This document shows, piece by piece, positions 17,441-26,279 of a stretch of DNA of 64,000 nt (positions are counted from its first letter, which is position 1; each line of letters begins with the position of its first letter). Position numbers and translations under genes: made by a program. Origin of the DNA: a bacterium (GTDB lineage Bacteria > Ratteibacteria > UBA8468 > B48-G9 > JAFGKM01); the NCBI GenBank assembly GCA_023230585.1, contig JALNXB010000003.1, forward strand, positions 1 through 64,000, read 5' to 3'. Below the pieces are notes generated by a model, which worked only from the letters and a program-made list of their open reading frames with translations, was not told the DNA's origin and made no database searches.

Positions 17441-18730
17441 ATGGCACAATTTCAATATAATGCAATGGACCCTGCAGGAAAACCTGTTACTGGTATCATT
17501 GAGGCTTCGCAGGTACAGGAAGCAATATCCAAACTAAAAGGTATGGGGTACTTTGTTACCAATGTTGCTCCAGCGAAAGCTGCTGCCAAACCAGCTAAAG
17601 GTAAAGAAAAAGCAAAACCAGCAACTGCCCCAACTACTAAAGCCAAACCTAAGGGTAAAGGTAAAGGTGCTTCTATTTCTTTTGGCTCCGCAGTAATAAA
17701 AACCAAAGAACTTACAATTATAACAAGACAACTTGCAACCCTTATAGGTTCAGGTTTGCCACTATTGAGGTCTTTAAGAGTTTTAAGGGAACAGAGAAAA
17801 GGTGGAGCAAGTGCGGTTCTTGCAAAACTGTCTGAAGATATAGAAAGCGGTGCGCTTTTTTCTGAAGCTTTAGCAAAAAACCCTAAAAGTTTTCCTAAAA
17901 TTTATGTAGCTATGGTAAAGGCAGGAGAAGCTGGTGGAGCTCTTGAAACTGTTCTAACAAGGTTAGCAGAATTTATGGAAAAAGAAGCACAGTTAAGAGG
18001 TAAAATAAAATCTGCTATGGCGTATCCTGCTGTTATTGTGGTAGTTACAGGCGGTATTTTAGGATTTATTATGATGAAAATTGTACCCACCTTTATAGAA
18101 ATATTTAAGGATATGGAAGCAGGCGAACTACCAGGACCTACTCTTCTCTTGATGAAAATCTCAAACATTATGACTCAAAAATTTTACTTGATTATTATCT
18201 TTTTTGTAGTTATAATTGTTCTCTTTAAAATACTTAACAGAATAAAGGTAACTAAATTCTATATAGATAAGATTAAAATGAAACTACCTGTCTTTGGACC
18301 CGTAGTTTCAAAAACAATAGTAGCAAGGTTTGCAAGAACTTTTGCAACCCTTATATCAAGTGGTGTCCCTATATTGCAATCTCTTCAAATAGTACGAGAT
18401 ACCACTGGAAACGAAGTCGTATCTAAGGGTATAAATGAAGTTAGAAACAAAGTTAGAGAAGGAGAAGGGATAGCAGGTCCTATGCTGAAAACAAAAGTGT
18501 TTCCAGCTATGGTAACAAATATGATGGCTGTCGGAGAAGAGACAGGTGCAATGGACGCTATGCTTGAAAAAATAGCCGAAGCTTATGAAGCAGAAGTAGA
18601 CGCTGCTGTTGCCGCTATGACCTCAATGATAGAACCTATTTTAATTGTTTTTATGGGAGGCATTGTAGGATTTATTGTTATATCATTATTTATGCCTCTA
18701 ATAAAACTTGCTATGGGCTTATCAGGATAA
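17441..18730 (+). CDS. pilC: type IV pilus inner-membrane platform protein PilC/GspF
   Basis: 429 aa. The N-terminal 40 residues match the GspF start ([19 protein letters not shown]). An Ala/Lys/Pro-rich linker at about 43-78 is longer and more repetitive than usual. Two tandem GspF domains follow, each with LIGSGLPLL or LISSGVPIL and the ending GEEAG/GEETG motif, plus three hydrophobic segments (about 195-215, 245-265 and 395-420). It anchors the assembly ATPases in the inner membrane. AGGAG precedes the ATG, 30 bp after the second GspE. Confidence 0.92.
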   Translation: MAQFQYNAMDPAGKPVTGIIEASQVQEAISKLKGMGYFVTNVAPAKAAAKPAKGKEKAKPATAPTTKAKPKGKGKGASISFGSAVIKTKELTIITRQLATLIGSGLPLLRSLRVLREQRKGGASAVLAKLSEDIESGALFSEALAKNPKSFPKIYVAMVKAGEAGGALETVLTRLAEFMEKEAQLRGKIKSAMAYPAVIVVVTGGILGFIMMKIVPTFIEIFKDMEAGELPGPTLLLMKISNIMTQKFYLIIIFFVVIIVLFKILNRIKVTKFYIDKIKMKLPVFGPVVSKTIVARFARTFATLISSGVPILQSLQIVRDTTGNEVVSKGINEVRNKVREGEGIAGPMLKTKVFPAMVTNMMAVGEETGAMDAMLEKIAEAYEAEVDAAVAAMTSMIEPILIVFMGGIVGFIVISLFMPLIKLAMGLSG

Positions 18731-18746
18731 AAAAGGAGGTGAAAAT

Positions 18747-19499
18747 ATGAATAAAAAATATAGTCTGAAAAAGAGAATGTTTATATATTCTGGTTTTACG
18801 CTTGTGGAAATGCTTATAGTCATAGCTATTATAGGTATACTTGCAGCTTTACTTCTACCATCACTTTCAACTGCAAGAGAAAAAGCCCGTAGAACAACCT
18901 GCTTAAGCAACCTTAAACAATTGTCGCTTGCTTTTGAAATGTTTGCAGAAGACCATTTTGAAAAGTTTCCTTCAGAACCAGAAAAACTGTTTTTAGGAAA
19001 TAATGCTATATATCCTCATTATATAAATACTCTAAAAACTTTCTGGTGTCCCTCAAGTATAGTTAGACACGGAAGGGCTCCAAAAACCCTTGAAAACAAC
19101 GGAGAGGAAAATTGGAGAAACGATAATTATTGGGATAATTGGTATGGTAGTTATGCTTTTGTTTTTGGTTTAAGCGCTTCTAACCGCGCAAATTGGAGAG
19201 TTCCAATTATAAGCGATAGAGGGTTATTTAATACATCTAAACTTAGCAACTCAGAGTTTATCGACAAATATAATACCAACGGTAACCTTACGGGTGCTAA
19301 TGTAGAAACAGGCAACCACGCGTATGGAATGAATGTCCTATATATTGACGGGTCGGCAGAATGGGTCAACCTTTCAGATATTATTTTTGCTAAAGAAGAT
19401 ATGCAAACTGGAGATATACAACCAACAGTTGCTTGCATGAAAAATGGTTTTTCAGTTATAGTTGACACTGAAGAAGAAACAAAGTTTTGGGGACAATAA
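18747..19499 (+). CDS. DUF1559/H-X9-DG-type pseudopilin with prepilin leader
   Basis: 250 aa. A basic leader ends at the prepilin-peptidase site G/FTLVEML, followed by the hydrophobic N-helix and then [16 protein letters not shown]. The C-terminal [12 protein letters not shown] matches the H-X9-DG-like box of DUF1559 pseudopilins that are abundant in PVC-group bacteria. I chose ATG at 18747 because AAAGGAGGTGAAAAT lies just upstream; an in-frame start at 18708 would overlap pilC by 23 nt and add residues before the leader. Probably a minor or major pilin of the pilus encoded upstream. Confidence 0.9.
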   Translation: MNKKYSLKKRMFIYSGFTLVEMLIVIAIIGILAALLLPSLSTAREKARRTTCLSNLKQLSLAFEMFAEDHFEKFPSEPEKLFLGNNAIYPHYINTLKTFWCPSSIVRHGRAPKTLENNGEENWRNDNYWDNWYGSYAFVFGLSASNRANWRVPIISDRGLFNTSKLSNSEFIDKYNTNGNLTGANVETGNHAYGMNVLYIDGSAEWVNLSDIIFAKEDMQTGDIQPTVACMKNGFSVIVDTEEETKFWGQ

Positions 19500-19511
19500 A
19501 CGGAGGGTTAA

Positions 19512-20168
19512 ATGTATAAAAGAAAAAAGGGGTTTACGTTAATTGAACTTCTTGTGGTGATGGTGATTATAGCTATTCTTGCAGCATTACTCTTACCTTC
19601 CATAAGACGCTCCAGAGCAAAAGCTCTGGTTGATAAAACAAAAGCAGAGGTGTCTGCTCTTGCTTCTGTAATGACAATGGTTAAAATGGATATAGGACAT
19701 TATGTGAGATTATGTGATTTGTCAGACCCTGCTCTTGCAGGAAATTCTGTTTCTATTTCTCCTCACTATGGACCTCATTGGGGTGGTCTTTCTGGTGATA
19801 GTGCTTTTGCTTATTATGACCCTGCCGCATTTGACCATACTACAGATGTAGAAAGCGAATTAACTCAAAATCATAATTGGGATGGCCCCTATCAAGTTTA
19901 TCAGACGGGAGCTACTTTGAGCCCTAACCCTCCAAAAGGAAACAGACCTATACCTAATATAGATAATGATGAGGAATTTAACGGGTGGAAAAATAGTAAT
20001 TTTCCTGAAGGCACCCCTCTCGATTCTTGGGGCACAGCTTACGGGCTTGCTTACAATAGTGCCGAGAAGGTTATGATAATATACTCTGGCGGGCCAAACG
20101 GTATTATTGACACACCAAAGGGAGAAGTAAAACCTGAAAATGATGATATAATACACAAGTTTCGCTAA
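19512..20168 (+). CDS. pseudopilin, type II secretion/type IV pilus G-like
   Basis: 218 aa. The short basic leader MYKRKKG is cut before FTLIELLV, followed by a hydrophobic helix; the remainder is polar with a GspG-like SWGTAYGLAYN and IIYSGGPNG near the C-terminus (the calcium-loop area of major pseudopilins). GGAGGG precedes the ATG, 12 nt after the preceding pilin. The last gene of the pilus operon: a terminator hairpin begins 20 bp downstream. Confidence 0.88.
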   Translation: MYKRKKGFTLIELLVVMVIIAILAALLLPSIRRSRAKALVDKTKAEVSALASVMTMVKMDIGHYVRLCDLSDPALAGNSVSISPHYGPHWGGLSGDSAFAYYDPAAFDHTTDVESELTQNHNWDGPYQVYQTGATLSPNPPKGNRPIPNIDNDEEFNGWKNSNFPEGTPLDSWGTAYGLAYNSAEKVMIIYSGGPNGIIDTPKGEVKPENDDIIHKFR

Positions 20169-20187
20169 TACCGTTAATATAATTTTT

Positions 20188-20240
20188 GCACCTACCTAAA
20201 TATAAAATAAAGATATATCTTTGTAGGTGCTATATTTTTT
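20188..20240 (+). terminator. rho-independent terminator of the pilus operon
   Basis: GCACCTAC (20188-20195) pairs with GTAGGTGC (20223-20230). The loop contains a second small hairpin (AAAGATATATCTTT), and the T-rich tract TATATTTTTTT follows. Confidence 0.75.
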
Positions 20241-20292
20241 TGCCTTCGATATCTCCGAGGGAATTGCCACGTTAAGAAACACTCGCAATGAC
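20241..20292. repeat. dispersed intergenic repeat (ATTGCCACG family)
   Basis: GGGAATTGCCACGTTAAG and ACTCGCAATGACA match the repeat family seen at 233-287 and 36505-36575. It lies between the terminator and uppP. Confidence 0.55.
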
Positions 20293-20327
20293 AAGCATAG
20301 TAGAGGGAAAAAAGAGAGGTTAAAACA

Positions 20328-21077
20328 TTGAAATTAACAGACGTTATAATATTATCTATTGTTCAAGGTATATCTGAGTGGTTACCTGTAAGCAGTTCAG
20401 GTCACCTGGTCTTATTTAGGCATTTGATAAATCTTAATGGAGATGTCTCTTTTGATATATTTTTACATTTTTCTGCCCTCTTTGTTATATTAGTCTTTTT
20501 TTGGAAAGATATACAGAACATTTTTAAAGGGTTAAAAACCGATAGAAAAAGCCAAGATAGTAGATTACTTTTATATATTATTCTTGCTACTATACCTACT
20601 GGTATTTTAGGTCTTTTTTTACGAAAATATATGGATTCTCTTGCAACTGTTAAAACCATATCTTTCACTTTACTTATTACTTCGTTACTATTATTTGCAT
20701 CTGCAATCCGTAGTAAAAATAGAAAAATTACAATCGGTAAGGCTTTATTTATTGGGTTAATGCAAGGGTTTGCTCTTTTGCCGGGAATATCTCGTTCAGG
20801 TGCAACTATTTCAGCAGGGAAAATGGCAGGACTAAGCAATGAAGAGTCCTTTAGGTTCTCTTTTCTATTAGCAGTACCTGCTATTACTGGTGCTATTGTG
20901 TTAGAAGCAAGAAAGATAACAAGTTTACCTATCCCTTTCCTTATAATAGGGTTCTTTGCATCATTTTTACTTGGACTTATTTCGCTCTTCTTTTTGCGTA
21001 AAATTCTTGTCAAAGATAAATTTTATCTATTTGGGGTTTATACTCTGTTTTTATCTATTATACTCTTTTTATTGTAG
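20328..21077 (+). CDS. uppP: undecaprenyl-diphosphatase UppP/BacA
   Basis: 249 aa multi-pass membrane protein. The two family signatures are complete: QGISEWLPVSSSGH near residues 13-26 and LLPGISRSGATISAG at about 147-161. It hydrolyses undecaprenyl pyrophosphate to recycle the lipid carrier for cell-wall and polysaccharide synthesis and confers bacitracin tolerance. The start is TTG, preceded by GAGAGG at suitable spacing; the predicted protein then begins MKLTDVI as in most homologues. Isolated between a terminator and a repeat-rich gap. Confidence 0.93.
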   Translation: MKLTDVIILSIVQGISEWLPVSSSGHLVLFRHLINLNGDVSFDIFLHFSALFVILVFFWKDIQNIFKGLKTDRKSQDSRLLLYIILATIPTGILGLFLRKYMDSLATVKTISFTLLITSLLLFASAIRSKNRKITIGKALFIGLMQGFALLPGISRSGATISAGKMAGLSNEESFRFSFLLAVPAITGAIVLEARKITSLPIPFLIIGFFASFLLGLISLFFLRKILVKDKFYLFGVYTLFLSIILFLL

Positions 21078-21089
21078 TAGTTCGCCCAC

Positions 21090-21250
21090 TCTCCTATGCT
21101 TGTTTTTGCAAGTCGTATTTTGGCGTAGGTTGAAGTGACTTTTAAGACTACGGCAATCTTTCTTTTATCCTTACTATTGTTCCTTCACATTCCTTTTCCG
21201 CCTACGGCAAGTCTTGTCCCGAATGACATACAGGGGGCAGGAACTTACGG
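21090..21250. repeat. degenerate intergenic repeats between uppP and GNAT gene
   Basis: Contains CCTTTTCCGCCTACGGCAAG and CCCGAATGACATACAGGGGG, pieces of both repeat families mixed together. No gene seen. Confidence 0.45.
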
Positions 21251-21262
21251 TTTTAAATGGCT

Positions 21263-22396
21263 TTAAACGGTATCTGTTGGCCAGACAAAAAAACTAAATG
21301 GAAGAAATCTTTGCAATAAACGTTTCGTTGGAGTATCAATATTATTAGGAGCCCAAAAAGTTAAGCCAAACAATAACCTTACCATATCTTGTTCGCTCAA
21401 TATAATCTCGTTTTTACCCTTCTTCCCCTCAACATAAACAGTTCCATCTGTTTTATAAACAGTGACAGATTCCTTATCTTTTATTGTAAAAGTTATCTCT
21501 TCTCCATCAGGGAAACTTACATCTGTTTGTCGCATAAAAAGGTTTAAGGTTTCTTTAAGGTCTATTATTTTTAGGTCGCACATATTGTGTGCACTCCAAC
21601 TGGAAGCAGAGTTTAATATAACGTCAGGGATTTCAATTAAATTTGGGTATGTAAAGATAAAAGAGTTCTGCCCAAACCTTACACTAAGATTTTGGAGCAG
21701 TCCAAGTAGCAACTCTGGATTGCCCCCAAATTCATAAAGAGCCCCTCCGCCTGAAGATTCAGTAGAAGGCAATGTAACATAAGCAAAACCTTGATTTTTA
21801 ATGGTGTAATAAGTCGCAACACCTCGCTTAAAGTAAATAGTCTCAAAATCCTTGATAGTACGTTCTCTTTTATAACTGTTAGAATTATAAAGATTAATTA
21901 TCTTCTCAAGAATTGTTTTATCTCCAAAAAATCTTTCGGCTTCTGCTGGTTTTATGCCTAATTTGTTTATTCCTCTTGCATTAACAGATAATTTAACGCA
22001 AGAACCACATTTTTCATACCCAAAAAATCCGTACCTATGTCTATCTCCCCATAAAATAGATATAGGAATTTTATCTTTCTTGATTTGTAGTAAAGCTTCA
22101 TTAAGAAGTTTAGACATATATCCTTTGCCTCTGTGTGGATACAAAGTAGCAACATTTCCAATACCTGCACTCTTTATTGTCACATCTTTTAGTTGAAACG
22201 TTAAGGGAAATATTCTCACAAGCGAAACGATTATATTGTTATCTCTTACCAGCAATACATTACGAAAATCGGCATACTCTTTTTTCCAAAACTGAGGCCA
22301 TCTTTGGGGAAACGATTCTCGAGAACTACCGTAAGCATCTTCTAAAAATTGTTTTACTTCATTATATTGCGATAATTTTGCGTTTTCTATTTTCAT
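21263..22396 (-). CDS. GNAT acetyltransferase with C-terminal sterol-carrier-like domain (copy A)
   Basis: 377 aa. The N-terminal GNAT fold has the acetyl-CoA loop in TLYPHRGKGYMSKLL (about 90-104) followed by ILWGDRHRYGFFGYEKCG. The C-terminal 100 residues (ITFTIKDKESVTVY and MVRLLFG) resemble the SCP2-like domain of Eis-type acetyltransferases. It is a tandem paralogue of 22818-23954; both have the same leader with TTGGAGGAGAGGAAAA before the ATG. The acceptor substrate is unknown; Eis relatives acetylate amines and aminoglycosides. Confidence 0.82.
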   Translation of the reverse strand: MKIENAKLSQYNEVKQFLEDAYGSSRESFPQRWPQFWKKEYADFRNVLLVRDNNIIVSLVRIFPLTFQLKDVTIKSAGIGNVATLYPHRGKGYMSKLLNEALLQIKKDKIPISILWGDRHRYGFFGYEKCGSCVKLSVNARGINKLGIKPAEAERFFGDKTILEKIINLYNSNSYKRERTIKDFETIYFKRGVATYYTIKNQGFAYVTLPSTESSGGGALYEFGGNPELLLGLLQNLSVRFGQNSFIFTYPNLIEIPDVILNSASSWSAHNMCDLKIIDLKETLNLFMRQTDVSFPDGEEITFTIKDKESVTVYKTDGTVYVEGKKGKNEIILSEQDMVRLLFGLTFWAPNNIDTPTKRLLQRFLPFSFFVWPTDTV

Positions 22397-22446
22397 TTTT
22401 TCCTCTCCTCCAATAATTTGCTTCTGCTTTCTTCTTATTCCTTTTT

Positions 22447-22540
22447 GTCATACAGAACTTGTTTCAGGATCTATAATTTACCTCACATTGGTAATAGACG
22501 CAACGTAAAAAACGAGATTCCGGATCAAGTCCGGAATGAC
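22447..22540. repeat. MITE-like imperfect inverted repeat, copy 2
   Basis: The left arm starts GTCATACAGAACTTG and the right arm ends CAAGTCCGGAATGAC. Same arms as 18-105, with an unrelated spacer of similar length. Confidence 0.7.
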
Positions 22541-22575
22541 AAACAAGGGGGAATTCTCATCTCTTGTCCTTGCCT

Positions 22576-22706
22576 GCTAACAGCCCCTCCTCCTACGCTA
22601 AAATACAAGCTTCGGCGGACAAGCCTCATCCCATTAACCTCTCTGCAAACACCTAAGGATTACCTATACCTATAAGTCCCAAGGGTAGAGGGGAAAAAAG
22701 GGTAGT
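22576..22706. repeat. 130-bp intergenic repeat, copy 1
   Basis: Contains CCTACGCTAAAATACAAGC and CTCATCCCATTAACCTCTCT. About 80% identical by eye to 25661-25798, and a partial reverse copy lies at about 53960-54025. The remaining gap to 22817 shows nothing recognisable. Confidence 0.65.
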
Positions 22707-22817
22707 GAGTGAATGAACACCACATACGTTTCTCTTTTATGCCTTTATCTTTATGAGCATTGTTTTTTGCACAACCTTTTCAACTCTATATTTAATTTCA
22801 AAAATTTAAGAATAACA

Positions 22818-23954
22818 TTAAATGTAGTCGGTTGGCCAAACAAAAATCTTAAAAGGAAGAAAACTTCTTAGCAGGTTAAATACTTTTGAGTTTATATTAG
22901 AAGGAGCCCAGAAGGTAGAACCAAACAGTAGTCTTACCATATCATTTTCATTTAAAAATATCTCATTTTTACCTTTACCTTCTTTGACAGAAACAATACC
23001 ATCTGTTTTAGAAACAGTAACAGATTCCCTGCCTTTTATTGTAAAGGTTATCTCTTCTCCGTCAGGGAAACAGGCATCTGTTTGTCGTATAAAAAGGTTT
23101 AAGGTTTCTTTAAGGTCTATTATTTTTAACATTAAAAAAGTATGTTTTATATTCCAGGCAGAAGAAATATCAAGTAGATTTTTAGGAACTTCGTTTAAGG
23201 AAGGAAAAGGTAATGTGAAAGCAGATAAACTGAACCTTTCACTAAGATATTTCAAAATACCGAGCAATAGTTCTGGGTTACCTCCAAACTCAAGGATATT
23301 TCCAGCACCAGAAGATTCGGTTGAAGGTAGAATCAGATAAGCAAACTCTTGATTATGAAAAGCGTAGTACGTAGCAGAACCTCTCCTGCTAGAAATATCA
23401 ATAAATTCTTTCTTATTGCGTTCTCTTTTGTAGTTATTTGAATTGAAAGTCCTTATCATCTCGTTCAAAGCAGGTTCTTCATAAAAAAACCTCTCTGTTT
23501 CTACTGATTTTATTCCAAACTTATTTAATCCTCGAGATTTGATCGACAATTCTACGCAAGTACCACAATTCTCATAACCAAAAAAACCGTACCTATGTCT
23601 ATCTCCCCATAGAATAGATATCGGCATTTTTTTGCTATCCATCAACCTAAAAGACTCTTCTAAAAGTTTGGACATATACCCTTTACCTCTATGAGAATAC
23701 AGGGTAGAAACGCTACCAATACCACCACTTTCTATTGTTACACCGTTCTGGTTGAGAGTTATAGGGAATACCCTTAAAAATGCTACTATACGGTTCTCCT
23801 CACTTATTAAAAGAGAGTTATCAAATTCTGTGTTTTCTTTTTGCCAAACCTCGAGCCAACCTTCCTTAAAAGCCCCAGCAGAATGTCCATAAACCTCTTC
23901 AAGGAACTTTTGTAACTCTTCATATTGACAAGGTTTTGCTCTCTCTATTCTCAT
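22818..23954 (-). CDS. GNAT acetyltransferase with C-terminal sterol-carrier-like domain (copy B)
   Basis: 378 aa, closely related along its whole length to the protein at 21263-22396 (shared TLYSHRGKGYMSKLL, ILWGDRHRYGFFGYENCG, KIIDLKETLNLF and PDGEEITFTIK). I chose ATG at 23954 because the same TTGGAGGAGAGGAAAA leader stands before it; an in-frame extension to 24044 runs into repeat sequence. The duplication included the 5' leader. Divergence between the copies is concentrated in the middle, suggesting different acceptors or relaxed selection. Confidence 0.82.
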   Translation of the reverse strand: MRIERAKPCQYEELQKFLEEVYGHSAGAFKEGWLEVWQKENTEFDNSLLISEENRIVAFLRVFPITLNQNGVTIESGGIGSVSTLYSHRGKGYMSKLLEESFRLMDSKKMPISILWGDRHRYGFFGYENCGTCVELSIKSRGLNKFGIKSVETERFFYEEPALNEMIRTFNSNNYKRERNKKEFIDISSRRGSATYYAFHNQEFAYLILPSTESSGAGNILEFGGNPELLLGILKYLSERFSLSAFTLPFPSLNEVPKNLLDISSAWNIKHTFLMLKIIDLKETLNLFIRQTDACFPDGEEITFTIKGRESVTVSKTDGIVSVKEGKGKNEIFLNENDMVRLLFGSTFWAPSNINSKVFNLLRSFLPFKIFVWPTDYI

Positions 23955-24012
23955 TTTTCCTCTCCTCCAATAATTTGCTTCTACTTCCTTCCCATTCCTT
24001 TTTCGTCGTTGC

Positions 24013-24140
24013 TTGTCATTGCGAGCCGAGTTTTGGCGTGGCAATTCCCCTCACAAATACTATCGGGACAAGCCCTCGGGGGTACTCGGGATAAACTCAT
24101 CTTTTATCCTTAAACTCGCAAAGACGGCAACAAGACGAAG
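24013..24140. repeat. dispersed intergenic repeat, reverse orientation
   Basis: TTGTCATTGCGAGCCGAG and GGCGTGGCAATTCCCCTCAC, then ACTCGCAAAGACGGCAAC. Related in reverse to the copies at 233, 20258 and 36533. Part of the upstream gap of copy B. Confidence 0.55.
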
Positions 24141-24205
24141 ACCCGACCTTCGTGATTATTCCATACTGTTTTTACCTTCTCATTGTTTTTTGTACAACTA
24201 ATAAT

Positions 24206-25519
24206 TTAAAAGTTCATCTGTAACTGCCATCTAAAAAATAGAGCGTTATCTCTGTCTGAAGCATAAAAATTTCCCGGCTTGAAATATTCAAGTAACATTA
24301 GACCATCTATATTTTTGTTAAACTTATGAAACAATTGTACCTGTCCCAGATGTCCTCTCTCTTTGCCTGTTCCAAAAAAGACTGCAGGCGCAGGGTTGTC
24401 GTTTGCCCTTAAATAATTGTAAGCAAGACAAAAACCTGTTTTATCTGTTATCTTCATATCAGTTTTCGCTCGCCATATCTGCAAGTTTGTCCAATACCCA
24501 ACCTCGTTCCTTTCTATAACTGAATGGAACACGTACAGTTCACTTAACCAGGGCCATTTTGAAAAGAGTGGGTTCCACCCTTTATCTTTATCTCCTGCAT
24601 AAGGGTTACCATCGCCTGAAAGATAAGCATAACCAATATCAAGGGTAGGTGAAAGTTTTGCTTCTGTAAAAGCTCTTTTTAAGAAAATATAGCCACCTAA
24701 ACCGCTCCTATCTCTGTTATCATCGTATTCACCAAACTGGTACGCAAGTTCGCCCCTTAAACTCCAAGGAGCAAAATTATAGACAGCCCTATTTCCAACA
24801 GTGTTAAGTTTAAGTTTTTCTATATAATTACCTGCTCTTGTATGAGCATCTTCAGTTTTATGTATATAGTATGGTTCAACAGAGAGGTTATCATCTACCT
24901 TAAATTTACCGTAAAGAATAACTGCTCTTTCATCCATTTTAGGGTATATAATGTTTCTATCTTGGTCGTTTATTAAAGGAAGGTATTCATCTTGATAAGT
25001 GTTCTGAGTGTATATAATATCAAGCGAGTTTTTTTCATCAAACCTTAGGGTAGCCTTTGCTGCGTTAAAATATAAAGACCTACCTCCATCGGAAGGAGTT
25101 CCATCCATTATTAAGAACCCTTCACCGTGGGTCATAAGAAAATCTTGTCGCCCTAACCTCAAATCGACAGGCATCCCAAAAGCGTTTTTAACATCAAGGT
25201 ATAAGTTATCAAAAAATATTTCTTGATCTTTCAATTCTTTCCCACCCGACATCTGCCCGGTTGTACTCAAGTAATACTTAGGTTCTGTTGTAAGTTTTAC
25301 AAACATATTCACATCATCAGAAAAATTCCATTTGCCCCAAACACTTGCTTTAAGACGAAAATAATTGTCATCACGCATTATATTGGCTTTATTAAAGTCA
25401 AACACATTCTCTACGCACTCTTGTCTGAGTCTTAAATAAAAACCGTAATCAAATACTCCGTCCGCAAAAACTGTGATAGAAAAACTCAAAAATACCAGAA
25501 GCAATTTAACTTTTCTCAT
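24206..25519 (-). CDS. outer-membrane beta-barrel porin, alginate-export-like
   Basis: 437 aa. Residues 1-19 are a signal peptide ending ...TVFADG. The rest alternates in amphipathic strands rich in Tyr/Trp/Asn with DLRLGRQDFLMTHGEG, a hallmark of the alginate-export porin family, and the chain ends with Phe (QLQMNF), the BAM-recognition signature of outer-membrane proteins. Its presence argues for a Gram-negative envelope. AAGGGGAAATA precedes the ATG. Monocistronic by spacing, with repeats on both sides. The transported solute is not determined; anionic sugars are a guess from the family. Confidence 0.82.
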   Translation of the reverse strand: MRKVKLLLVFLSFSITVFADGVFDYGFYLRLRQECVENVFDFNKANIMRDDNYFRLKASVWGKWNFSDDVNMFVKLTTEPKYYLSTTGQMSGGKELKDQEIFFDNLYLDVKNAFGMPVDLRLGRQDFLMTHGEGFLIMDGTPSDGGRSLYFNAAKATLRFDEKNSLDIIYTQNTYQDEYLPLINDQDRNIIYPKMDERAVILYGKFKVDDNLSVEPYYIHKTEDAHTRAGNYIEKLKLNTVGNRAVYNFAPWSLRGELAYQFGEYDDNRDRSGLGGYIFLKRAFTEAKLSPTLDIGYAYLSGDGNPYAGDKDKGWNPLFSKWPWLSELYVFHSVIERNEVGYWTNLQIWRAKTDMKITDKTGFCLAYNYLRANDNPAPAVFFGTGKERGHLGQVQLFHKFNKNIDGLMLLEYFKPGNFYASDRDNALFFRWQLQMNF

Positions 25520-25596
25520 TATTTCCCCTTTTTATAATAATGTTTTACCAAATTTGGATATTTACCCACTTTTACTTTTTCCTTTACATCCTATTT

Positions 25597-25790
25597 TGTC
25601 ACCTCTATAGCGGTAGTGAAGACAAGATTCCGAAGCAAGTCCGGAATGACATACAAGGGGTAAAAGCACAAAGCCCCTCCACCTACGCTAAAATGCAAGC
25701 TTCGGCGGATAAACCTCATCCCATTAATCTCTTTGCAGACCCCTGAGGGCTCTCTATCCCAAGTACCTCAAAGGGGAGAAGGTAAAAAAG
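25597..25790. repeat. composite intergenic repeats
   Basis: 25621-25650 is a lone right arm of the 90-bp inverted repeat (AAGATTCCGAAGCAAGTCC). 25661-25790 is the second copy of the 130-bp repeat (CCTACGCTAAAATGCAAGC, CTCATCCCATTAATCTCT). Together they fill the gap between the ACT gene and the porin. Confidence 0.65.
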
Positions 25791-25792
25791 GG

Positions 25793-25850
25793 AAGGTGTA
25801 TGCGCCGTAGTCCCAGAGTGAGTAGACACCCCATACTTTTTTACCTCTTT
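25793..25850. repeat. 60-bp intergenic repeat, copy 2
   Basis: GGTGTATGCGCCGTAGTCCC, then CAGAGTGAGTAGACACCCC. It differs from 403-463 by a few changes and a 3-bp gap, and again abuts the 3' end of a minus-strand gene. Confidence 0.65.
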
Positions 25851-26276
25851 TTAGACATTAAAATTTTCAACACTTCTATAATTATTCTTCTTTAAAATAT
25901 CTTCCGCTTTTTCTATATCTGTTGAAGCGACCTTAAGAATAAGGGCGGCTTTAACACCTTCATCCATTATAAATCCATAGGCGTCTTCTATGTTGATACC
26001 CTCATCCTCAAGAATTTTGGCAACCTTATGGAACGCCCCAACCTTATCGGGCATCTCCACCACGACAACTTCTTGGAATGAAACAAGAAAATTTTCTTCT
26101 TTTAAAATAGCAAACGCTTTATCATTATCATCGGTTATCAATTTTATAATCCCAAAACTTCCGCTATCGGCTATTGTCATAGCCTTCATATTTATTTTGG
26201 ATTTTTCAAGTATACCAGTTATTTTATTTATTTTACCAGGTTTATTTTCTACAAAAATAGAAATCTGTTTACCCAT
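25851..26276 (-). CDS. tandem ACT-domain regulatory protein (copy A)
   Basis: 141 aa made of two ACT domains: residues about 3-68 (ISIFVENKPGKINKITGIL) and 70-138 (VVVEMPDKVGAFHKVAKIL). ACT domains bind amino acids allosterically. It follows the phenylacetate-CoA ligase-like gene by 3 bp, the arrangement widely seen for this pair, so it probably senses an aromatic amino acid or oxo-acid and modulates the ligase or the pathway. GGAGATTG precedes the ATG. Paralogue of 30982-31413. Confidence 0.85.
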   Translation of the reverse strand: MGKQISIFVENKPGKINKITGILEKSKINMKAMTIADSGSFGIIKLITDDNDKAFAILKEENFLVSFQEVVVVEMPDKVGAFHKVAKILEDEGINIEDAYGFIMDEGVKAALILKVASTDIEKAEDILKKNNYRSVENFNV

Positions 26277-26279
26277 TGT

